Source of the DNA: JAVWIF01 sp036639635
Lineage (GTDB): Bacteria > Bacillota_I > Bacilli_A > Erysipelotrichales > Erysipelotrichaceae
Assembly: GCA_036639635.1 (NCBI GenBank)
Contig: JAVWIF010000008.1
Span: 1-51,703, forward strand
Reading direction: 5' to 3'
DNA: 51,703 bases
Below, in pieces: positions 34,882 to 43,546 of the stretch. The notes under the pieces are model-generated. The model was given only the letters and a program-made list of their open reading frames with translations, made no database searches and was not told where the DNA came from. How positions within the stretch are numbered: position 1 is the first letter of the stretch; each line of letters starts with the position of its first letter. The position numbers were made by a program, and so were the translations under genes.

Positions 34882-37800
34882 CTATTGGAATTTCTTGAAG
34901 TAATTAACTCCATTTATGAAGATGTTTTGATTTTTATCTCCATCAATATTTTTATATAATCCATCTTCATAACGTTCGCTATGTCCCATTTTACCAAATA
35001 TTCTTCCATCCGCTGATGTAATTCCTTCAATTGCATAACATGAACCATTGATGTTATATGTTCCATTCATGGTTGTATTTCCATCGATATCAACGTATTG
35101 TGTTGCTACTTGTCCATTCGCAAATAATTCTTTTGCGACGCTTTCACTAACGACAAATTTACCTTCTCCGTGTGACATTGCTACACTATGCGTAGCACCC
35201 GGTGTAAAGCTTGATAACCATGGTGATTTATTTGATGTAATTTGTGTTGATGCCATATGCGAAATATGACGGTTAATATCATTTCTAAATAATGTTGGAG
35301 ATCCTTCGTTTAGTTTTGTGATATCTCCATAAGGAAGTAATCCACTCTTAATCAATGCTTGGAATCCATTACATATACCAAGAATTAAACCATCGTTTGC
35401 AAGTAAAGTTTGTACGGCTTTGTTTACTTGTGGATTGCTTAGTACATTGGCTATAAACTTACCACTACCATCTGGTTCATCTCCACTTGAGAATCCACCA
35501 ACAACCATTAAGATTTGTGCATTGGCTATTTTTTCACTTAATTCTTTTAAAGAACGTTCAATACTTGTTACATTTAAATTATTGAACACATAGATTTCGG
35601 CTTCTGCTCCTGCTCTTTCAAATTGTTGTTTAGTGTCATATTCACAGTTTTGTCCAGGAAATACAGGAATAATTACCTTTGGTTTATCAACTGTCTGATG
35701 TGCTTTTTTTACTTCTGTTGCATTATACAATGGTGTTTTAATTGTTGCTTTCTCTTCATTTACAACCATTGGATAAATCTTATGGAAAGTTTTGCACCAA
35801 GTTTGAATCGCTTCGTCTATAGCAATCGTTTCATTATTAATATGGATTTCTTTGTTTGTTGTCGTCTTTCCTAATAAGATAAATGCTTCATCTTTAATTT
35901 CTGTTGCACTTTCAACAATCATACTACCAATACTTAAATCATATACTGCTTCAGATGTTGAAACATCTACTCCTATTTTATTACCAAAACTCATTTTACA
36001 TAAAGCTTCACTAATTCCACCAAACTTAATAGTAGATGCCGCAATAATTGTTTTATTTAGGATGAAAGCATGGACCTTCTTAAAGTTTTCTTTACATTGT
36101 TCATAATTAGGTGTCTTATTTGCATTTGGTGTATGTTTCACATAATACACATAAGAACCTGCTTTTTTAAACTCTGAAGATATAATATTTTCTGTTTTTT
36201 CTGTTGTAACAGCAAACGTAATCAGTGTTGGTGGCACGGTAATTTCATTAAAAGTACCACTCATTGAATCTTTACCACCAATGGCAGGTGTTTCAAATGC
36301 CATTTCTGCTTCAATTAATCCAAGCAATGCTTGCATTGGTTTTCCCCACTTAGCACGATCATCATGTAAACGTTCAAAATACTCTTGGTTTGTTAAACGA
36401 CAAGTTGCGTAATTACCACCCATTGCACTTACTCGTGCAAGTGCTTCAACAACTGAATAAGCCGCCCCTAAGTAAGGAGAATATAAAGAAACATCTGGAT
36501 TATAACCATGTGTCATAATACTACATGTATTTGTAAAACCAAAGACTGGAAGTTTTTGAACACTTCCTTCACTTTCACTAAGTTGATATTTTCCACCAAA
36601 AGGCATTAATACAGTCGATTTACCAATGGATGCATCAAACATTTCAGCAAGTCCTATTTGAGATGCCACATTTGCTTGTTGTAGGTTTTCTTGGATTGTT
36701 TTAATCTCACTATGGAATGGATTAGATGTTGTTATTCCTTCACGAATTAATACATCTTGTAAACCTCTTACTCCATTTGTATCTAAGAAAGCACGAGATA
36801 TGTTTACAATTTCTTGTCCATGGAAGGTTAGAATTAAACGTTTTTCTTCTGTTACAACTGCGCATATGCAAGCATCTAAGTTCTCTTCATATGCCAATTG
36901 TTTAAATGTTTCGAAGTTTTCTTTTTCAATTAATACAGCCATTCTCTCTTGTGATTCAGAGATTGCTAATTCTGTTCCTGATAACCCGTTATATTTTACT
37001 GGTACTTTATCCAAATCAATAATTAATCCATCCGCAATTTCACCAACGGCAACACTGACTCCACCTGCTCCAAAGTCATTTGCTTTTTTGATTAACTTAG
37101 TGGCTTTAGGATTACGGAATAATCGTTGTAATTTACGTTCAATTGGAGCATTTCCTTTTTGTACTTCACTAGAACACTTCGTTAATGAAGTATCATTATG
37201 TTCTTTTGAAGAACCAGTGGCTCCTCCTACTCCATCACGTCCTGTAGCTCCACCAATTAACACAACGATGTCTCCTGTGTTTGGTGATTTTCTAATAACG
37301 TTTTCTTTTGGTGCAGCACCAATAACTGCTCCTACTTCCATCCGTTTTGCTACATATCCATCATTATAAATCTCTTTCACATAAGTCGTTGCTAATCCAA
37401 TTTGGTTTCCATAAGAAGAATAACCAGCGGCAGCTCCTTTTGATATACGTGATTGTGGTAATTTATTAGGAAGTGCTTCTTTTATATCTTTTGTAATATC
37501 CCCAGCACCACTTATTCGCATTGCTTGGTATACATAACTTCTTCCAGAAAGTGGATCACGAATTGCTCCACCAATACATGTACTAGCCCCTCCAAAAGGT
37601 TCTATTTCTGTAGGGTGATTATGCGTTTCGTTTTTAAACATTAATAGCCAAGGTTGATTTACGCCATCCACATCTACGTTTATTTCAATAGAACAAGCAT
37701 TGATTTCATCGCTAATTTCCATGTCATCAAGTTTTCCTTGTTTACGTAAGTATTTGCCAGCAATCGTTGCCATATCCATTAAGGTCATAACTTTTCTACC

Positions 37801-38580
37801 ACCATGAACTTCTTCACGTAGTTTTAAATATGCATCATAGGCTTTTTGGATCGTTTCTTGTAATTCACCTGCATCAAATGTAATATTTTGTAATACTGTT
37901 TCAAATGTTGTATGACGACAGTGATCAGACCAATACGTATCTAACACTTTTAATTCCGTCAATGTTAAATCTCTTTTTTCTTCATTTTTAAAATACGTTT
38001 GAATATGTTTTACATCTGCAAGGGTCATTGCTAAACCATGAACTGCTCTTAAATCTTCTAGTTGCGCATCATCTAGTTCACAGAAACCATGTAAAACTGG
38101 TACTGCTTCTATTTCTACATCTTCTTCATATCCTAAAACATTTAAATCTTTTTCACGATTTTCAACAGGGTTAATTAAATATTTTTTTATAGCAACTACT
38201 TCATCAGATGTAATTGTTCCTTCTAATATTACAATATGACCACTTTTAATCACAACATCTTGTTTGTTATTTAGTAACATTAAACATTGTTGTGCACTAT
38301 CCGCACGTTGATCATATTGTCCTGGTAAACATTCGTAAGCAATATATGTTTTTCCACTTAAATCAATGGTATCAAATACTTCATCGGTAACTTTTTCTGC
38401 TAATACTTTATCTTTTAATAATTCCATATCATGTTCATCTCCATGAAAAACATCATAGGTATTATATAATTCTATTGCTTGCATTCCTTTTAAATTTAAA
38501 TTTTGTTTAAGTTCATGAAATAAAGAATCTGCTTCTATTTTATAGGCTTCTTTCTTTTTTACGAATACACGATAATTCAT
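34882..38580 (-). CDS. purL: Phosphoribosylformylglycinamidine synthase PurL (single-chain)
   Basis: A 1232-residue fused FGAM synthase, taken from the ATG at 38580 (MNYRVFV) because AAAGGTG is well spaced; an ATG two codons upstream is possible. Order: an N-terminal PurS-like part, two AIR-synthetase-like halves (SDHCRHTTF, MFKNETHNHPTEIEPFGGAST, GGATGRDGVGGATGSS, GGKDSMSGTF), and a C-terminal class I glutaminase (VFPGQNCEYDT, GICNGFQALIKSG nucleophile, HGEGKF). It therefore needs no separate PurS or PurQ, unlike the Bacillus three-subunit enzyme. The long form is also found in Clostridia and Proteobacteria. Confidence 0.97.
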   Translation of the reverse strand: MNYRVFVKKKEAYKIEADSLFHELKQNLNLKGMQAIELYNTYDVFHGDEHDMELLKDKVLAEKVTDEVFDTIDLSGKTYIAYECLPGQYDQRADSAQQCLMLLNNKQDVVIKSGHIVILEGTITSDEVVAIKKYLINPVENREKDLNVLGYEEDVEIEAVPVLHGFCELDDAQLEDLRAVHGLAMTLADVKHIQTYFKNEEKRDLTLTELKVLDTYWSDHCRHTTFETVLQNITFDAGELQETIQKAYDAYLKLREEVHGGRKVMTLMDMATIAGKYLRKQGKLDDMEISDEINACSIEINVDVDGVNQPWLLMFKNETHNHPTEIEPFGGASTCIGGAIRDPLSGRSYVYQAMRISGAGDITKDIKEALPNKLPQSRISKGAAAGYSSYGNQIGLATTYVKEIYNDGYVAKRMEVGAVIGAAPKENVIRKSPNTGDIVVLIGGATGRDGVGGATGSSKEHNDTSLTKCSSEVQKGNAPIERKLQRLFRNPKATKLIKKANDFGAGGVSVAVGEIADGLIIDLDKVPVKYNGLSGTELAISESQERMAVLIEKENFETFKQLAYEENLDACICAVVTEEKRLILTFHGQEIVNISRAFLDTNGVRGLQDVLIREGITTSNPFHSEIKTIQENLQQANVASQIGLAEMFDASIGKSTVLMPFGGKYQLSESEGSVQKLPVFGFTNTCSIMTHGYNPDVSLYSPYLGAAYSVVEALARVSAMGGNYATCRLTNQEYFERLHDDRAKWGKPMQALLGLIEAEMAFETPAIGGKDSMSGTFNEITVPPTLITFAVTTEKTENIISSEFKKAGSYVYYVKHTPNANKTPNYEQCKENFKKVHAFILNKTIIAASTIKFGGISEALCKMSFGNKIGVDVSTSEAVYDLSIGSMIVESATEIKDEAFILLGKTTTNKEIHINNETIAIDEAIQTWCKTFHKIYPMVVNEEKATIKTPLYNATEVKKAHQTVDKPKVIIPVFPGQNCEYDTKQQFERAGAEAEIYVFNNLNVTSIERSLKELSEKIANAQILMVVGGFSSGDEPDGSGKFIANVLSNPQVNKAVQTLLANDGLILGICNGFQALIKSGLLPYGDITKLNEGSPTLFRNDINRHISHMASTQITSNKSPWLSSFTPGATHSVAMSHGEGKFVVSESVAKELFANGQVATQYVDIDGNTTMNGTYNINGSCYAIEGITSADGRIFGKMGHSERYEDGLYKNIDGDKNQNIFINGVNYFKKFQ

Positions 38581-38593
38581 GTCCATCACCTTT

Positions 38594-39091
38594 CTATTCT
38601 ACTTCAATTACAGAATCTGCGATTACTTTATCTGCCATTGATTTTTTGAATGCTACTAATTTATTTGCCATCTCTTCATCACTTAAAGCTATCATTTGTG
38701 CCGCAAGAATAGCAGCATTTTTAGCACCAGCTTTTCCTATCGCAACAGTTGCTACTGGGATTCCTCCTGGCATTTGTACTGTAGATAATAATGAATCCAT
38801 TCCACCTAAAGCACTTGTTTGAATAGGTACTCCAATAACTGGTAGTGTTGTACTAGAAGCGATCACACCACCTAAGTGAGCAGCACCACCTGCAGCTGCA
38901 ATAATCACTTTAATACCTCGTTCTTTTGCACCTTCAGCAAGATGAATTACTTCATTTGGTGTACGATGTGCAGATAATGCATGTGCTTCAAAAGGAATGT
39001 CAAATTCCTTTAATTGTTGAAAGCAGTTTTCCATTGTTGGAAGATCAGATCTGCTTCCCATTAAAATAGCGACGATTGGTTTCTTGTTCAT
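38594..39091 (-). CDS. purE: N5-carboxyaminoimidazole ribonucleotide mutase PurE
   Basis: A 165-residue PurE. I start it at the ATG at 39091 (MNKKPIVAILMGSRSDL), which has GGAGGAG 7 bases upstream. A longer open frame extends to 39145 but runs through the leader terminator. SRSD, SAHRTP and AAGGAAHLGG active-site loops are clear. No purK follows, so this may be a class II PurE working directly on AIR and CO2, or purK may be elsewhere. It is the first gene of the riboswitch-controlled operon. Confidence 0.95.
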   Translation of the reverse strand: MNKKPIVAILMGSRSDLPTMENCFQQLKEFDIPFEAHALSAHRTPNEVIHLAEGAKERGIKVIIAAAGGAAHLGGVIASSTTLPVIGVPIQTSALGGMDSLLSTVQMPGGIPVATVAIGKAGAKNAAILAAQMIALSDEEMANKLVAFKKSMADKVIADSVIEVE

Positions 39092-39111
39092 AAAATTCTC
39101 CTCCTCGAAAT

Positions 39112-39142
39112 AAAAAAATACATATTGTAATCCCAATATGTA
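39112..39142 (-). terminator. Second leader terminator directly before purE
   Basis: On the minus strand TACATATTG (39142-39134) and CAATATGTA (39127-39119) form a 9-bp stem with a 6-base loop, followed by seven T. Its 5' arm begins two bases after the stop codon of the leader ORF, so a ribosome sitting at that stop would cover it. Confidence 0.8.
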
Positions 39143-39144
39143 CA

Positions 39145-39195
39145 CTAAAAAACGTTATGTTGTGTTATTAATATAGCGTATCTTCTTAAGACCAT
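39145..39195 (-). CDS. Leader peptide of the purine operon (16 codons)
   Basis: MVLRRYAILITQHNVF, then TAG. The ORF has a strong TAGGAGG ribosome site (39210-39204) 8 bases before the ATG. It lies between the riboswitch terminator and the second terminator, which begins two bases after its stop. No codon is enriched in a way that points to an amino acid, so I favour a translation-coupled antitermination or stalling role over classical starvation sensing. That the peptide is made is inferred from the ribosome site. Confidence 0.6.
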   Translation of the reverse strand: MVLRRYAILITQHNVF

Positions 39196-39210
39196 AAGTA
39201 AGACCTCCTA

Positions 39211-39260
39211 TAAAAATATAAAGATGTACTCGCTCGCACCTAGCAAACAAACACATCTTT
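39211..39260 (-). terminator. Riboswitch expression-platform terminator
   Basis: On the minus strand bases 39260-39243 pair with 39237-39220 over 18 positions, including several G-U pairs, with loop TAGGT and then ATATTTTT. A competing antiterminator is visible: GUAAACAAA (39284-39276, overlapping the aptamer's last stem) pairs with UUUGUUUGC (39251-39243). Confidence 0.85.
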
Positions 39261-39282
39261 TCGATAAAAAGAGTTTTTGTTT

Positions 39283-39349
39283 ACTTGTAGCCCACAATTT
39301 ACGGTTGTGGCTAGAGACTTCTCGACCATATTTCAAGATATATACAAGT
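39283..39349 (-). ncRNA. Purine (guanine-type) riboswitch aptamer
   Basis: A 67-base aptamer whose stems and loops align without gaps to the B. subtilis xpt aptamer. P1 is ACTTGTA/TACAAGT and P2 is TCTTGA/TCGAGA with loop AATATGG. P3 is CCACAA/TTGTGG with loop CCGTAAA. In xpt numbering the ligand-contacting U22, U47, U51 and C74 are all kept, and C74 (plus-strand base 39290) predicts guanine or hypoxanthine rather than adenine. Positions 53 and 73 are both G instead of the usual C and A. It lies upstream of purE, so high guanine should stop transcription of purE-purH. Confidence 0.93.
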
Positions 39350-39413
39350 AGTAATCAATACCCTTCTATTTTACTAAACTTCATCAATGATTACAATAGT
39401 AAAAACACATTTC

Positions 39414-39632
39414 CTATAAAAACATCGCCATATATACAGGCAAATATATAATATCATCTTTTGCCTTTACATCTTTTGCATATAGAACATAGGATTGTCC
39501 AATTTTTTTCTTGCCTTTTGCTTTCAATTTATCAATAGATTTATGCATCTTATAATTAGAAATCTTCATTTCTATAAGACCAACTTTATGATGTTTTACC
39601 TCCGAACTACTACCGTGATCAAATTGTATTAT
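39414..39632 (-). pseudogene. Remnant of an AAA/DUF4143-type ATPase (C-terminal end)
   Basis: A 72-codon frame with no start codon follows a TGA. It reads SSSEVKHHKVGLIEMKIS, NYKMHKSIDKL, QSYVLYAKDVK and IIYLPVYMAMFL before TAG. An E-V-x-x ... I-E-x-K nuclease-like core plus an end of the form Y-L-P-x-Y-M-x-M-F-L is, from memory, typical of DUF4143 ATPases. The N-terminal 300 or more residues are missing. It belongs to a different subfamily from the intact gene at 28878-30077. The remaining bases to 39710 show nothing else. Confidence 0.6.
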
Positions 39633-39710
39633 TCATATTTACACGAATATGCAATTTGTTTATACGTTAATATGCACGAAATCACAATTTGTTAGCATAT
39701 TTATACCATT

Positions 39711-40643
39711 TTACTCTTCAAACAATGATATATTTTGTACTTTCTTTTTATCTTCACGAATACAAATGTGGTCTCTTTCGCTAAGCTGACCTAACAAAAC
39801 CGAACTGTTGGGATCATGTGTCAACATGCGTTCTTTTATTTGTTTTGCATCATAGTTTGCATAACAATACAGGCAAGAATGTGCGCAACAATTGTAATCG
39901 CCAATATCTACAGTTGGTAAACAATTACATGATTTCCGTACCCCTTTTTTATTATCTAAAACCAATGGATGACCAATCAGCTTTTCTATGTCGCTACGAT
40001 TAATACATAATCCCTTTGTAATACCAAAATCACTTAGGTCAACTTCTTCAGCGCAAGTCTGTAATTGAATATGATATCGTTTCCCAATATCGCCTAGTAC
40101 TTGCCCAACTGCTCTCATATCTACTTCACTTATTTCTTTTAACCCCATAACATAACTGTTTTCTTTTGTATTTTTATACATATCCACAAAACTAATTATT
40201 ATTTTATCAACATATTCTGATAATATTGAACACAACTTCTCAAATGCTTTTTTATGATATGCAAGGGTATATGTTTTTGAAAGAATAATGGGATCATAAC
40301 GTACAATCACACGTTCTTTTCCTATTTGTTTTGATAAATGAATGATTGCTTGGATGATATCCTTCTTATTTGTAATTTGTTCAATGTCTTCTTTATAAGG
40401 AGTAAATGTGATATGAAATACATAAGGAATGTTTTTGATTTCTGATAAACGTTCCATCATTGGTATTGGATTTTTTGTACAAAACAATATAGCATCGATA
40501 TGTTTTTCATCTAATATGATTCTACTAATTTGATGATCATTAAAAGGATTTCGTACATCTACGAAACCCTCTTTTAAGCGCTGATAAAACCATGAACTAT
40601 AGAAAGCCGGTATATCACAACGTCCACTTACAAACAGTATCAT
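39711..40643 (-). CDS. DUF1848-family protein with C-terminal cysteine cluster
   Basis: A 310-residue protein of the DUF1848 family, recognised by the start (VSGRCDIPAFYSSWFYQRLK), FCTKNPIPM and the VRYDPI segment near residue 115. A dense C-terminal set of cysteines (CNCLPTVDIGDYNCCAHSC, then LYCYANY) looks like an Fe-S or radical-SAM-like ligand set placed at the wrong end of the chain. The reaction is unknown. Nucleic-acid repair (SPL-like) or other radical chemistry is conceivable. It is the last gene of the pheA operon, 14 bases after the acetyltransferase gene. Confidence 0.82.
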   Translation of the reverse strand: MILFVSGRCDIPAFYSSWFYQRLKEGFVDVRNPFNDHQISRIILDEKHIDAILFCTKNPIPMMERLSEIKNIPYVFHITFTPYKEDIEQITNKKDIIQAIIHLSKQIGKERVIVRYDPIILSKTYTLAYHKKAFEKLCSILSEYVDKIIISFVDMYKNTKENSYVMGLKEISEVDMRAVGQVLGDIGKRYHIQLQTCAEEVDLSDFGITKGLCINRSDIEKLIGHPLVLDNKKGVRKSCNCLPTVDIGDYNCCAHSCLYCYANYDAKQIKERMLTHDPNSSVLLGQLSERDHICIREDKKKVQNISLFEE

Positions 40644-40657
40644 ATAATCACCTCAGC

Positions 40658-41212
40658 TTATGCAATCATATCTTGATTGTTCTCCCATTGTTCCTTTGTT
40701 ATACAAGAAACATGTTCTTTTCGTATTTCATGTAACAAGCTACAATTAACTGCGTCTATTGTATGATGGTAAACAAATCCACATTTTTCTTGTACCCGTT
40801 TTGATTTTATATTACCTTCATAGTATCCACACCAAAGCGACTGCATTTTCAAATCAACAAAGGCATGCTGCATAATTTCTTTTAACGCTTCGCTCACTAG
40901 TCCTTGTCCCCAATAAGGAACACCAATCCAATAGCCAACTTCTGCTTCATTTTCAGGTAATGCTAAATTTGCATCTTTTCCTATCATTAACCCTATACTA
41001 CCAATTGCCTGGTCTTCTTCTACTAAAGTGATTGCATAACTTTCGTCTTTCGCAAGAACATTTTGAATGATTTGTAAGCTATCACTTACACTAGTATGAA
41101 TTGGCCATCCAGCTGCAGGTCCTACGAATGGATCTTTCGCAAAACTATATAAACTTGTTGCGTCGCTCTTTAACCATGGGCGTAATGTTAATCGCTTCGT
41201 TGTTAGATTCAT
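40658..41212 (-). CDS. GNAT acetyltransferase (RimJ/RimL-like)
   Basis: A 184-residue acetyltransferase. LTTKRLTLRPWLKSDA opens the fold as in RimJ/RimL-type proteins. EVGYWIGVPYWGQGLVSEAL contains the acetyl-CoA-binding Q/R-x-x-G-x-G/A-like loop, and NIKSKRVQEKCGF is motif B. It probably acetylates a protein N-terminus or a small amine. It follows the aminotransferase gene by 19 bases, with no obvious link to aromatic synthesis. Confidence 0.85.
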   Translation of the reverse strand: MNLTTKRLTLRPWLKSDATSLYSFAKDPFVGPAAGWPIHTSVSDSLQIIQNVLAKDESYAITLVEEDQAIGSIGLMIGKDANLALPENEAEVGYWIGVPYWGQGLVSEALKEIMQHAFVDLKMQSLWCGYYEGNIKSKRVQEKCGFVYHHTIDAVNCSLLHEIRKEHVSCITKEQWENNQDMIA

Positions 41213-41231
41213 AAGCTACTCAATTCCTCCA

Positions 41232-42467
41232 TTACATCGTATCTAATATGTCTTTCATTGCTTTGGCTAAGCCAACACACTTTTGAACACTTAGACTACA
41301 AATTGCTACACGTATTCCTTTATTTACTTTTACTGTATATATATGATGAGCCATTAACGCCTCATGAAACTTATCTCGAAGTGCATTATCTTCTATCTTT
41401 AAAGTCACAAAGAAGCCTTCCTTATAAGGATATGTAATAAGCGAACATGCTTTCGCCTCATTCATAAACACAACACTACGTTGTTTCAACAAGTCCACAT
41501 AACCTGCTTTTTCACTCATATAAGCATCATAATTTGTAGTGGTTACATAGGTAAAGTTTTCCATTGCTGAATTTGATATATTTGACCAAGTTGCTCTTGC
41601 ACTCTTTTCAAATACAATTTCAACACTACGTACACTTTCTTCACTTTGCGCTAATAAAATAGCAGCACCACAACGAAGTCCATAGGATGTCAATGCTTTA
41701 CTACAACTAAAAGCAATAACAACCATAACATTATTTGATATTTCATTAAACGTTGTAATATAGTCACGACAATGTTCTAGATTATAAGAATAATCAATGT
41801 ACGCAATATCATTTAATAAAACAACCGGCACTTCTTTTCCACATTCATTTAAGAATGCTACAACACTCTTCCATTCTGCATTACTTAAAGAATATCCTGT
41901 TGGATTATGACAAGGATCATTGATTACAACCAATAATTTTTTTTGTGTTTTCATTACTTCTGTACAAACTGCTTTAAAACTTGTCAAATTAAAATGGTCC
42001 CCTTCAAATAAAGAATATGTTTTCACTTGTAAGTTATCCATTGTAGCCATTAGCTTATAAGAACCCCAAGCTATCTCTGGTAAGATAACCGTTTCATTTT
42101 CATCCAGTATTTCTTGTAACGTAATAGCTACAGCTCCAGTACCACCTGGAGTGGCTATAACACTGTGGGCAAGTGTTGATTGCGTACCACCAACAATCCA
42201 ATTATAAACTTGTTTACGATAACTATCATTTCCAACAAAACTTCCCGCATAGGCCGCTTTCACTTCTTTTGCGATCGCATTATAAGGCGTAAATACACTA
42301 TCAAATGCTACTATTTTTCCATCTTCATTATATAAAGAACCAATGGTAGCATCTATTACATTTTCTGCTCCGTTCTTATCAATGTCTGCTTTTGCTTTCT
42401 TTACAATTGCAAATACTGTATCTTCAATTGGTGTCGTATTCACCTTTTCTTTAACAAAACTCATCAT
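41232..42467 (-). CDS. PLP-dependent aminotransferase, probably for Phe/Tyr synthesis
   Basis: A 411-residue fold-type I aminotransferase. GGTGAV near residue 103 binds the PLP phosphate. NDPCHNPTGY (about residues 185-194) and the Schiff-base lysine in IAFSCSKALTSYGLRCG are clear, and R in a late GIRVAICSL binds the substrate carboxylate. Its start overlaps the pheA stop (ATGA-type), so the two are translationally coupled. The most likely job is amination of phenylpyruvate made by PheA, and of hydroxyphenylpyruvate from TyrA. Aspartate-type specificity cannot be excluded. Confidence 0.85.
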   Translation of the reverse strand: MMSFVKEKVNTTPIEDTVFAIVKKAKADIDKNGAENVIDATIGSLYNEDGKIVAFDSVFTPYNAIAKEVKAAYAGSFVGNDSYRKQVYNWIVGGTQSTLAHSVIATPGGTGAVAITLQEILDENETVILPEIAWGSYKLMATMDNLQVKTYSLFEGDHFNLTSFKAVCTEVMKTQKKLLVVINDPCHNPTGYSLSNAEWKSVVAFLNECGKEVPVVLLNDIAYIDYSYNLEHCRDYITTFNEISNNVMVVIAFSCSKALTSYGLRCGAAILLAQSEESVRSVEIVFEKSARATWSNISNSAMENFTYVTTTNYDAYMSEKAGYVDLLKQRSVVFMNEAKACSLITYPYKEGFFVTLKIEDNALRDKFHEALMAHHIYTVKVNKGIRVAICSLSVQKCVGLAKAMKDILDTM

Positions 42468-43546
42468 TCATCCCTGCTTTCTTTTTGATATGAGCCAACA
42501 ATCTTAACTTCTTCACAAATAGCTCGTAATTCTTCTACCATTTGTTGTTCTTTACTATTATTTAAATCGCCTGCTATTTCCACATAGAAATAATATTCCC
42601 ATGGTCGTTTCTTGATAGATCTTGATTTAATGCTCTGCATATTAAATCCATATTTAGCAATCACATTCATAGCTTCTACTAAAGATCCTGCTTTATGATG
42701 CACAATAAATGTTAAACTGAATACATTCCCTTGTTTTATTAATGCATCACTTATCACAATAAAACGCGTTGTATTCTGATTACTTGTATTAATATCACTT
42801 GCTAAAATATCTAATCCATATAAACTAGCATTTTCACTCGCAGCAATTGCTGCCTTTGTTTTATCTTGGCATTTCGCAACATATTCTGCAGCTAATGCAG
42901 TATTGGGATAAGGTATTAATTCATATCCTCTTCCATTTAAGAACTCTTTAGATTGATAAATTGCTTGATCTTTAGAATATACTTGTTTAATATCTTCTAG
43001 TTTGGCTCCTTTTATCCCTAATAAGTTCTGTGATATTTTCAAATCATAAATCTCGTTTATATAGACCTTATATTGTGACAACAAGTCTAATACTTCGCCA
43101 ACTTCTCCTGTATAAGAATTTTCAAAAGGAATAACTCCGTAAGCAATCTCTTTATCACATACTGCTTGAAATACTTCTTCAAACGTTGCATAATTCTTTT
43201 TCTTGTTATCAAGAAATAATCGCTCACTAGCAATATGAGAAAAAGCCCCTTTTACGCCAGCGTATCCTACACATTCTTTATTGATAAGGCAACGTTGATA
43301 TTTTTTTGATATTTCCATCATTTCTTTTATAAACTGAATATAACTATCTTTATATTGTTCATTTTGAATATATTCTACATTATGTGTAATTATCTGTTGT
43401 TCTCTCGAGGTATCTAAGACCTTCATCTGATGTGCTTGTTTATAACGAATCACATCATCTACTGCTTTCATGCGTGTTTCAAAAAGTTCAGCCATTTCTT
43501 CATCGACTTTGTTTATCTGTTTGCGTGCATCCTCTAATAAGCTCAT
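42464..43546 (-). CDS. pheA: Bifunctional chorismate mutase/prephenate dehydratase PheA
   Basis: A 360-residue P-protein. The N-terminal AroQ chorismate mutase helices (residues about 1-85, RKQINKVDEEMAELFETRMK) are followed by prephenate dehydratase (YAGVKGAFSHIASERLF, FENSYTGEVGEVLDLL, TTRFIVI) and a C-terminal ACT domain (GSLVEAMNVIAKYGFNMQSI, then SRSIKKRPWEYYFYVE). The SRPxxx-like motif suggests feedback inhibition by phenylalanine. It makes phenylpyruvate from chorismate. It is divergent from the aro operon, and a TATAAT lies at 43575-43570. Confidence 0.95.
   Translation of the reverse strand: MSLLEDARKQINKVDEEMAELFETRMKAVDDVIRYKQAHQMKVLDTSREQQIITHNVEYIQNEQYKDSYIQFIKEMMEISKKYQRCLINKECVGYAGVKGAFSHIASERLFLDNKKKNYATFEEVFQAVCDKEIAYGVIPFENSYTGEVGEVLDLLSQYKVYINEIYDLKISQNLLGIKGAKLEDIKQVYSKDQAIYQSKEFLNGRGYELIPYPNTALAAEYVAKCQDKTKAAIAASENASLYGLDILASDINTSNQNTTRFIVISDALIKQGNVFSLTFIVHHKAGSLVEAMNVIAKYGFNMQSIKSRSIKKRPWEYYFYVEIAGDLNNSKEQQMVEELRAICEEVKIVGSYQKESRDE

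Noticed and set aside
36800..37369. 189-codon plus-strand ORF antisense to purL, and other long antisense frames in the pur and ppaC genes
   Set aside because: They mirror highly conserved enzyme coding sequence, have no ribosome sites and no plausible protein features.
39092..39145. Extended PurE N-terminus from 39145
   Set aside because: The extra residues are encoded by the leader terminator and the purE ribosome site; the ATG at 39091 begins the conserved PurE core.
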